A stretch of 64,000 bases of DNA from 2-02-FULL-47-50 sp964479045 (GTDB lineage Bacteria > Pseudomonadota > Gammaproteobacteria > Eutrophobiales > Eutrophobiaceae). This document shows positions 7,862 through 14,862 of this stretch, one piece after another. The translations under genes were made by a program, and so were the position numbers. Below the pieces are notes generated by a model, which saw only the letters and a list, made by a program, of their open reading frames with translations, ran no database searches and was not told the origin of the DNA. The stretch is taken from assembly GCA_964479045.1 (NCBI GenBank), contig CAYZJI010000004.1, forward strand, positions 62,001 to 126,000, in the 5' to 3' direction. Positions within the stretch are counted from its first letter, which is position 1; the number at the start of each line of letters is the position of its first letter.

Positions 7862-10438
7862 CTAGCTGTTTTTGAAGTTGAGATGGTCGTTTTTCAGTTC
7901 AACCTTGATGCGGCTGCCGGGTGCAAAATCACCCGCCAATATGGCCTTGGCCAGCGGTGTCTCCAGATGATTCTGTATGGCCCGTTTCAGCGGACGGGCC
8001 CCGTAAACCGGGTCATAGCCGGTACGGCTTAACCATGCGGTGGCCTCCGGGCTGATGTCAAGCGAGATATCCTGTTCGTGCAGTCGATCCATCACATGCC
8101 GGATCTGGATACCCGCAATCACTTTGACTTGTTCTTCCTGCAGTCCGTGGAATACCACCAGGTCGTCAATACGGTTGATGAACTCCGGCCGGAAATGACC
8201 GGCGACCACATTCATGACCACGGATTTCATACGCTCGTAATCAGCACTGCCGGACATTTCCTGGATACGGTCGGAGCCCAGATTGGAGGTCATGACTACC
8301 ACGGTATTACGGAAATCCACTGTACGGCCGTGGCCATCGGTGAGCCGTCCGTCATCGAACACCTGTAAAAGAACATTAAAGACATCCGGGTGTGCTTTCT
8401 CGACTTCATCAAGAAGTATGAGGCTGTAAGGCTTGCGGCGCACAGCCTCGGTCAGATAACCGCCCTGTTCAAAACCGACATAACCCGGAGGGGCGCCGAT
8501 TAAACGGGCGACAGCATGTTTCTCCATGTATTCCGACATATCAATGCGCACCATGGCCTCTTCCGTATCAAACAGAAATTCCGTCAGAGCCTTGCACAGT
8601 TCAGTTTTACCGACTCCGGTGGGGCCCAGAAACATGAACACACCATTCGGACGATTGGGATCAGAAAGCCCGGCACGTGAACGGCGGATCGCATCAGAGA
8701 CTGCCGTGATGGCTTCTTCCTGACCCACTACACGTTCATGTAATGCAGTTTCCATGTGCAGGAGTTTTTCACGCTCGCCCTGCAGCATCTTGGCGACGGG
8801 GATGCCGGTCCATTTGGAAACCACTTCTGCAATCTCGTTTTCGGTGACCTTGTTGCGCAACAGTTTCAGTCCCTGTGTACCAGTCTGATCGGCCTGTGCC
8901 AGTTGTTTTTCCAGATCCGGAATGATGCCGTATTGCAATTCCGACATGCGGTTGAGATCACCCGCACGCCTTGCGGTTTCAAAATCGAGACGCGCACGTT
9001 CCAGTTTTTCCTTCAGGTGATGTGTGCCGAGCAGCGCGGCTTTTTCCGCGGACCAGATTTCATCCAGATCGGAAAATTCACGTTCGGTTTTTTTGATTTC
9101 ATCATCCAGATTTTTCAAACGTTTTCTGGACGCTTCATCGGTTTCCTTCTTTAATGCTTCACGCTCGATCTTCATCTGGATCAGACGTCGTTCCAGACGG
9201 TCCATCGCTTCCGGTTTGGAATTCATTTCAATCGATATACGGCTGGCTGATTCGTCGATCAGATCAATCGCCTTGTCCGGCAGTTGCCGGTCGGTGATGT
9301 AGCGATGGGAAAGTGTTGCTGCCGCAACGATGGCAGGATCCGTGATTTGCACATTATGATGGACTTCGTAGCGTTCCTTGAGGCCGCGCAGGATGGCGAT
9401 GGTGTCTTCGATGTTCGGTTCATCCACCAGTACTTTCTGGAAACGGCGTTCCAGTGCGGCATCTTTTTCAATGTTGTCGCGGTATTCATTTAATGTAGTG
9501 GCACCGATGCAATGCAGTTCGCCGCGCGCCAGTGCCGGTTTTAGCATGTTGCCGGCATCCATCGCGCCTTCAGCCTTACCGGCGCCCACCATGGTATGCA
9601 CTTCATCAATGAACAGGATGATGCGGCCTTCCTGCTTGGCCAGATCGTTCAGCACGGCTTTCAGACGTTCCTCAAATTCGCCGCGGAATTTTGCACCGGC
9701 AATCAATGCGCCCATGTCGAGTGCAAGCAGGCGCTTGTCCTTGAGGGCATCCGGTACTTCACCATTGATAATGCGTTGGGACAGTCCTTCAACAATGGCG
9801 GTTTTGCCCACGCCGGGTTCGCCGATCAGCACCGGATTATTTTTGGTCCGGCGCTGCAGAACCTGAATGGTGCGGCGGATTTCATCATCACGACCAATCA
9901 CGGGGTCGAGTTTCCCCTGTTCGGCGCGTGCAGTCAGATCAATCGTATATTTTTCCAGCGCCTGACGGTGTTCTTCCGCATTCGGATCGCTCACCTGCTG
10001 GCCGCCGCGTACATTTTCAATCGCCGCTTCGATGTGTTTTTTATCGGCACCAGCTTCCCGCAGAATACGGCCGAGTTCACCCTTGTCTTCAAGGGCGGCC
10101 AGTGCAAACCATTCACTGGAGATGTATTGATCCTTGCGTTGCTGGGCATATTTGTCGGTAAGGTTCAGCAGCTTTTCCAGATCTTTGGAAATATGGACTT
10201 CCCCACCGGCGCCCTGCACCTGTGCCATCCGATCCAGTGTCTGTGCGAGTTTGCTGCGCAGGGGATTAACATTAATACCGGCTCTCGTGAACAGATGGCG
10301 CATACTGCCGCCTTCCTGATCGAGCAGTGCCGTCATCAGATGCACAGGCTCGATAATCTGGTGGTCGCGGCCGAGTGCGAGGCTCTGGGCATCGGCCAGC
10401 GCCTGCTGGAATTTGGTCGTCAGTTTGTCAAAACGCAT
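7862..10438 (-). CDS. clpB: ClpB disaggregase chaperone
   Basis: An 858-residue Hsp100 AAA+ protein that, with DnaK, extracts polypeptides from aggregates. The N-domain is at residues 1-145. The first AAA+ module carries Walker A GEPGVGKT and Walker B IILFIDEVH. The long coiled-coil middle domain spans about 400-535. The second module carries Walker A GPTGVGKT and LILLDEVEKAHPDVFN. Length fits the family. A good sigma-32 promoter sits immediately upstream. It is on the same strand as rluD and pgeF but has its own promoter, so heat-inducible transcription independent of those genes is likely. Confidence 0.98.
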   Translation of the reverse strand: MRFDKLTTKFQQALADAQSLALGRDHQIIEPVHLMTALLDQEGGSMRHLFTRAGINVNPLRSKLAQTLDRMAQVQGAGGEVHISKDLEKLLNLTDKYAQQRKDQYISSEWFALAALEDKGELGRILREAGADKKHIEAAIENVRGGQQVSDPNAEEHRQALEKYTIDLTARAEQGKLDPVIGRDDEIRRTIQVLQRRTKNNPVLIGEPGVGKTAIVEGLSQRIINGEVPDALKDKRLLALDMGALIAGAKFRGEFEERLKAVLNDLAKQEGRIILFIDEVHTMVGAGKAEGAMDAGNMLKPALARGELHCIGATTLNEYRDNIEKDAALERRFQKVLVDEPNIEDTIAILRGLKERYEVHHNVQITDPAIVAAATLSHRYITDRQLPDKAIDLIDESASRISIEMNSKPEAMDRLERRLIQMKIEREALKKETDEASRKRLKNLDDEIKKTEREFSDLDEIWSAEKAALLGTHHLKEKLERARLDFETARRAGDLNRMSELQYGIIPDLEKQLAQADQTGTQGLKLLRNKVTENEIAEVVSKWTGIPVAKMLQGEREKLLHMETALHERVVGQEEAITAVSDAIRRSRAGLSDPNRPNGVFMFLGPTGVGKTELCKALTEFLFDTEEAMVRIDMSEYMEKHAVARLIGAPPGYVGFEQGGYLTEAVRRKPYSLILLDEVEKAHPDVFNVLLQVFDDGRLTDGHGRTVDFRNTVVVMTSNLGSDRIQEMSGSADYERMKSVVMNVVAGHFRPEFINRIDDLVVFHGLQEEQVKVIAGIQIRHVMDRLHEQDISLDISPEATAWLSRTGYDPVYGARPLKRAIQNHLETPLAKAILAGDFAPGSRIKVELKNDHLNFKNS

Positions 10439-10474
10439 CGAAACAGCCTCAAATGTATGTATTCATTGCCATGG

Positions 10475-10503
10475 AAATGAGGGCGATGATGAGTTTATTC
10501 AAG
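10475..10503 (-). promoter_or_regulatory. Sigma-32 (heat-shock) promoter of clpB
   Basis: Read on the minus strand: CTTGAA (plus coordinates 10498-10503), a 15-base spacer, then CCTCATTT (10475-10482). The E. coli RpoH consensus is CTTGAA-N13-17-CCCCATnT, so the -35 is perfect and the -10 differs at one base. The predicted transcript would start about 30 bases before the clpB ATG at 10438. Confidence 0.75.
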
Positions 10504-10536
10504 TTAAGGGGTTGAATATTTGATATCGATCAATAA

Positions 10537-11292
10537 TCAATCCATCCAGATCAGGCTGGCGATGCGGCCAGTGTTGCCATCCCGGCGGTAGGAATAAAAT
10601 TGTTCAGGATTGCTGAAAGTACACAGCCCTGACTCATATATGCGGGTAACGCCGCCGGCATTCAATGAGTGTTTTACAAGAAGACCCAGATCAGCCTGCC
10701 AGTGTCCCGACCGGTGATCGGCTGCTGTAAAGGCGGCTGCAATTCCATGTGCGGCGAGACAGGCCTGCCGGACTTCATCACCCACTTCATAACAGGCGGC
10801 CGAAATACAGGGACCCATCCAGGCCAGCAGATTTTTTCCGCGAGCGGCAAATGCCGACAGTGCAGAATCGATGATTCCGGCACAATATCCGCGCCAGCCG
10901 ACATGGACAGCGGCAATTTCGCGGCCATCCACATCACACAATAGTAATGGCAGGCAGTCTGCCGTGAGTACGGCGCACACCTGGTTGTTGGCGCGCGTGT
11001 AACTGCCGTCAGCCAATGTGTCCGCAGGGCTGTCTGATAATGTGATGATATGGCTGCCATGCACCTGTGTGAGCCATGCGGGTTCAGCAGGTAAATGCAG
11101 TGAGTTAACCAGGTATTTCCGGTTTGCAGATACAGATTCCGCCTGATCGCCTACATGTGTGGCGAGATTAAATCCTTGATAAGTGCCGATGCTCGCGCCA
11201 CCCGTGCGTGTAGTCACACCGGCATGGACATGTGCCGGAGCGGGCCAGTCTGCTGCGATCCAGCCGATGTCAGTTTGTGTTGTGCGTGTCAT
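10537..11292 (-). CDS. pgeF: PgeF/YfiH purine nucleoside phosphorylase (laccase-domain family)
   Basis: A 251-residue protein of the Cu-oxidase_4/DUF152 family. Members were called polyphenol oxidases and are now known to act as zinc-dependent purine nucleoside phosphorylases or adenosine deaminases. The zinc site residues are seen in TQVHGSH, LTADCLPLLLCD and AAVHVGWRG. The reading frame is open further upstream. I chose the ATG at 11292 (MTRTTQTDIGW), since earlier codons lie deep inside rluD and are unlike the family. It overlaps rluD by 23 bases, the usual rluD-pgeF-clpB order. Confidence 0.93.
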   Translation of the reverse strand: MTRTTQTDIGWIAADWPAPAHVHAGVTTRTGGASIGTYQGFNLATHVGDQAESVSANRKYLVNSLHLPAEPAWLTQVHGSHIITLSDSPADTLADGSYTRANNQVCAVLTADCLPLLLCDVDGREIAAVHVGWRGYCAGIIDSALSAFAARGKNLLAWMGPCISAACYEVGDEVRQACLAAHGIAAAFTAADHRSGHWQADLGLLVKHSLNAGGVTRIYESGLCTFSNPEQFYSYRRDGNTGRIASLIWMD

Positions 11293-12229
11293 GATCGAGT
11301 ACGGCCAGCAGGTGTTGCATATCCGCGGGCAGGGGAGCTTCAAAAGCAAGCGGTTCCGCGGTTGCGGGATGTTGCAGTTCCAGTGCACAGGCATGCAAGG
11401 CCTGTCGCGGAAATGATCGCAAAGCCTGTATCAGTTGTGCACTCGCTTGTTTCGGCAAATGTGCACGGCCACCGTAGACAGGATCACCTACAATCGGATA
11501 TTTCAGCCAGGCCATGTGCACGCGGATCTGATGCGTACGCCCGGTTTCAAGTTGTATGCGGACATGTGTATGTGCACGGAATTTACGAATAATACGATAA
11601 TGCGTGATGGCGGGTTTGCCACTGGCGGTTACGGCCATCTGCGTGCGTTTATGCCGGTGCCGGCCGAGAGGTTGATCAACGGTACCGCCAGCGGTCATGA
11701 CACCACTGACGATGGCCTGATATTCACGCCGGATATGCCGTGCCTGCATCTCTGATACCAGAAAGGTATGACTTTCGGGTGTACGCGCTACTACCATGAT
11801 GCCGGAGGTGTCCTTGTCCAGGCGCTGAATGATGCCGGCACGCGGCACAGCCTGCAGTGATGGATCATGGTGCAGGAGGGCATTCAGCAGGGTGTGTTCA
11901 GGGTTCCCGGCACCGGGGTGCACGACCAGTCCGGGCGGTTTGTTCAGGACCAGCAGATGTTTGTCCTGATAGAGGATGTTCAGCGGAATATTTTCTGCTG
12001 TGGCATGGTTTTCAACCTGATAGTCGGCGGAAATCTCCACCGTTTCGCCACCCCTGACCCGTAAACGCTGGCTCGCGGGTTGTTGGTCTATGTGTATATC
12101 ACCTGCCTTGATCCAGCCTTGTAACCGCGCACGCGAGTGTTCCGGGAGCAATTGTGCCAGTGCCTGATCCAGCCGTTTGCCAGCCAGATGATCCGGAATG
12201 ATGACGGTTTGCTTCAGTGATTTATCCAT
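11270..12229 (-). CDS. rluD: 23S rRNA pseudouridine(1911/1915/1917) synthase RluD
   Basis: A 319-residue RluA-family enzyme modifying helix 69 of 23S rRNA. An N-terminal S4 RNA-binding domain (about 15-75, RLDQALAQLLPEHSR) precedes the catalytic domain with the motif RLDKDTSGIMVVA, whose Asp is the nucleophile, and later GRTHQIRVHMAWLKYPIVGD. A TTG start four codons upstream is possible; I prefer the ATG at 12229. It is divergent from bamD, the conserved arrangement in gammaproteobacteria. Confidence 0.96.
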   Translation of the reverse strand: MDKSLKQTVIIPDHLAGKRLDQALAQLLPEHSRARLQGWIKAGDIHIDQQPASQRLRVRGGETVEISADYQVENHATAENIPLNILYQDKHLLVLNKPPGLVVHPGAGNPEHTLLNALLHHDPSLQAVPRAGIIQRLDKDTSGIMVVARTPESHTFLVSEMQARHIRREYQAIVSGVMTAGGTVDQPLGRHRHKRTQMAVTASGKPAITHYRIIRKFRAHTHVRIQLETGRTHQIRVHMAWLKYPIVGDPVYGGRAHLPKQASAQLIQALRSFPRQALHACALELQHPATAEPLAFEAPLPADMQHLLAVLDHDTHNTN

Positions 12230-12302
12230 TGATCTATACAAGGGAATGAGTCAGGCAGTATGATCCAAGACTATCTTCTTTTCACATAAACTATACTGCA
12301 TC

Positions 12303-13073
12303 ATGTCAAGAATACTCCTGCTGCTCATGCTTGTATCGCTCTCAGGCTGTTCCTATTTCGGAGACAAGGAAGATGAAACCATTGCCTGGGATGCCGAACG
12401 GCTCTATGCCGAAGCAAAAGGTGCTCTGGATTCCGGCGATTATGACAGGGCAGTTGAGTATTATGAAAAGCTCGAAGCCCGTTTCCCGTTTGGTGTTTAT
12501 GGTCAGCAGGCACTGCTGGATCTGGCTTATGCCTATTACAAGAGCGAAGATACTGAAGCCTGTGTTTCAGCGGCAGATCGTTTTATCAAGCTTTATCCCC
12601 AGAATCCGCATGTGGATTACGCCTACTATCTCAAGGGGCTGGCCAACTATATTCGTGGCAAGGGATTTATCGAACGGTTCCTGCCGATCGACACCGCCCA
12701 ACGTGATCCGGCCTCTGCTTTGCAGGCCTTTCAGGATTTCGCCGAGCTGGCCCGCTTGTTTCCGGACAGCGAATATGCGGAAGATGCCCAGCAGCGCATG
12801 ATTTATCTGCGTAATCTGCTGGCTGAACATGAAATCAACGTAGCGAATTACTACATGCGGCGTGGGGCGTTCATCGCTGCCATCAATCGTGCCAAGTACG
12901 TGATCGAAAAATATCCACGCACGCCTTCAATCCCGGATGCACTGGTGATCATGGCCAAGGGCTACAAGGTGATGGAAATGGATGATCTGTCTGCCGATGC
13001 TGCACGCGTGCTGGAACTGAATTATCCCAACCATCCAGGTGTCTATGAAGTACGGACACTGGTTGTGAAATAA
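12303..13073 (+). CDS. bamD: Outer membrane protein assembly factor BamD (lipoprotein)
   Basis: A 256-residue lipoprotein of the BAM complex, which inserts beta-barrel proteins in the outer membrane. A short signal peptide ends in the lipobox LSGC (Cys16). The mature protein is five TPR-like helical repeats (for example AKGALDSGDYDRAVEYYEKLEARFPFG and AYAYYKSEDTEAC). Length and repeat content match BamD/ComL. It is transcribed divergently from rluD and converges with nadE. Its stop lies inside a 19-base palindrome. Confidence 0.96.
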   Translation: MSRILLLLMLVSLSGCSYFGDKEDETIAWDAERLYAEAKGALDSGDYDRAVEYYEKLEARFPFGVYGQQALLDLAYAYYKSEDTEACVSAADRFIKLYPQNPHVDYAYYLKGLANYIRGKGFIERFLPIDTAQRDPASALQAFQDFAELARLFPDSEYAEDAQQRMIYLRNLLAEHEINVANYYMRRGAFIAAINRAKYVIEKYPRTPSIPDALVIMAKGYKVMEMDDLSADAARVLELNYPNHPGVYEVRTLVVK

Positions 13074-13087
13074 CCTGCCAGGTTATT
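13069..13087. repeat. Palindrome covering the stop codons of bamD and nadE
   Basis: AATAACCTG-C-CAGGTTATT is a perfect 9-bp inverted repeat around a single base. It contains the TAA of bamD (13071-13073) and, on the other strand, the TAA of nadE (13083-13085). It could act as a weak bidirectional transcription block between convergent genes, but there is no strong T-run. Confidence 0.6.
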
Positions 13088-14717
13088 CTTCACGATAGCC
13101 GGAAGTAATCGGGTAACGCCGGTCTCGCCCGAAGGCCCGTTGAGTGATTTTGACACCGGGCGCCGACTGTCGGCGTTTGTATTCACTGCGGTCAACCATG
13201 CCAACCACTTTTTTCACAGTATCCCGGTCAAACCCTGATTTGATGATCTCCCCCGGACTCTGATCCAGTTCAATGTATCGCTCGAGGATGGGATCCAGTA
13301 TGTCATAAGGCGGCAAGGAATCCTCATCCAGCTGGTTTTCCCGTAATTCAGCTGTAGGCGGGCGATCAATAATTCGCTGTGGTATCACGCGCTCTTTTTC
13401 ATTGCGCCAGCAGCTGAGTTTGTAAACCAGCGTTTTGGAAATATCCTTTAGCGGCGCAAAACCACCGGCCATGTCACCATACAAAGTGGCATAACCCACA
13501 GCCATTTCACTTTTATTACCAGTGGTTAACACCAGTTTCCCGGTTTTGTTGGAGATTGCCATCAATATGATGCCACGGCAGCGGGACTGGATATTTTCTT
13601 CCGTTGCGTCTGCAGGCAACCCGGCGAAAATATTTTTCAGACTTTCATTAAAAGCAATAAATGGCGGTTCTATGGATATCAGGTGCGAACGAACACCCAG
13701 ACCATTTGACATACTGGTTGCATCTTCAATACTCATGTTTGAGGTATAACGTGAAGGCATGATGATCACTTCAACATTATCCTTGCCCAGTGCATCCACC
13801 GCGAGACACAATGTGAGCGCGGAATCAATTCCCCCGGACAAGCCGATCAATCCACCCTTGAATCCGTTTTTGTGTACATAATCACGGATGCCCAGTACCA
13901 GTGCATGGTATACGGATTCTGTGTCAGATAATTCCTGCAAAGAAGTGGCGGAATGAACACGGGAAAAAAAATCCGGATTATCAGGATTTATTTCCATGAT
14001 ATACAGGCCCTCTTCAAATTGAGGTGCCTGAAACATGACTTTCCCATGAGCATTCATAACCAGTGAACCACCATCGAAAACGAGTTCATCCTGGCCACCG
14101 ACGAGATTGACATATACGAGATTCAATCCGGACTCAGCAACGCGCTGCTCAAGTACATGTTTGCGCAAGGAGAGTTTGCCGATGTGAAAGGGAGAGGCGT
14201 TGATATTAATCATTAATTTTGCACCAGCCTGTGCGGCCTGTTTACAGACTGAAGGTTGCCAGATGTCTTCACAGATGCTGAGGGCTGCAGGAATGCCGTT
14301 CAATTCAAAAATCCCAACCTGACTTCCTGCAGTAAAATAACGCTTTTCATCGAAAACACTGTAGTTAGGCAACTCCTGCTTGTAGCAGGTAATACGAGAT
14401 TTGCCACGAGAAAGATAACTGCAGGCGTTAAAAATTCTGTCTCCCTGATATTCAGGAAATGCTGCAATCACGTCAATGGACTCTGTCATGGTCAACAGTT
14501 TATCCAATGCAGTCCGAATCTGATCTCGCAGGGCAGGGCGATAAAGCAGATCTTCAGGGGGATAACCGGTAATCGACAATTCGGGGAAAACAACAAGATC
14601 AGCATGATGAACGTCCCGTGCCTGCTTTATAAATTCCAGCATTTTGCAGGTATTACGATCGACATCGCCCACGTGCAGATTTACTTGTGCCAGTGCCAGA
14701 CGAAATGTCATGTTCAT
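13083..14717 (-). CDS. nadE: Glutamine-dependent NAD+ synthetase
   Basis: A 544-residue two-domain enzyme making NAD+ from deamido-NAD+ with glutamine as nitrogen donor. The N-terminal nitrilase-type glutaminase domain has the Glu-Lys-Cys triad (VVFPELSITGYPPEDLL, the Lys near KQELPNYSVFDEKRYF, and SICEDIW). The C-terminal synthetase domain has the ATP P-loop GLSGGIDSAL and ends in YPITSGYREE. The two-domain form means it does not need free ammonia. A second Met two codons in is an alternative start. Confidence 0.96.
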   Translation of the reverse strand: MNMTFRLALAQVNLHVGDVDRNTCKMLEFIKQARDVHHADLVVFPELSITGYPPEDLLYRPALRDQIRTALDKLLTMTESIDVIAAFPEYQGDRIFNACSYLSRGKSRITCYKQELPNYSVFDEKRYFTAGSQVGIFELNGIPAALSICEDIWQPSVCKQAAQAGAKLMININASPFHIGKLSLRKHVLEQRVAESGLNLVYVNLVGGQDELVFDGGSLVMNAHGKVMFQAPQFEEGLYIMEINPDNPDFFSRVHSATSLQELSDTESVYHALVLGIRDYVHKNGFKGGLIGLSGGIDSALTLCLAVDALGKDNVEVIIMPSRYTSNMSIEDATSMSNGLGVRSHLISIEPPFIAFNESLKNIFAGLPADATEENIQSRCRGIILMAISNKTGKLVLTTGNKSEMAVGYATLYGDMAGGFAPLKDISKTLVYKLSCWRNEKERVIPQRIIDRPPTAELRENQLDEDSLPPYDILDPILERYIELDQSPGEIIKSGFDRDTVKKVVGMVDRSEYKRRQSAPGVKITQRAFGRDRRYPITSGYREE

Positions 14718-14862
14718 AAATCCGGGTAATTAACCGATATTGATTGGATGTCCGTAATCAGGTCCGTCAGCATTATCATGCCTGTTCAGGCTTTCATAAA
14801 CATCATTTTTCATGGGACCATGGTGATGTGGAGTCGGGAATATAATGCCTGTCTGGATTTGG

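Noticed and set aside
9596..10480. A 294-codon plus-strand ORF opposite clpB, and similar long antisense ORFs at 6937-7635, 52965-53828, 57397-58098 and 18389-19237
   Set aside because: All lie opposite well-conserved genes, have Cys/His-rich or low-information translations and no ribosome-binding sites. They are shadows of coding bias.
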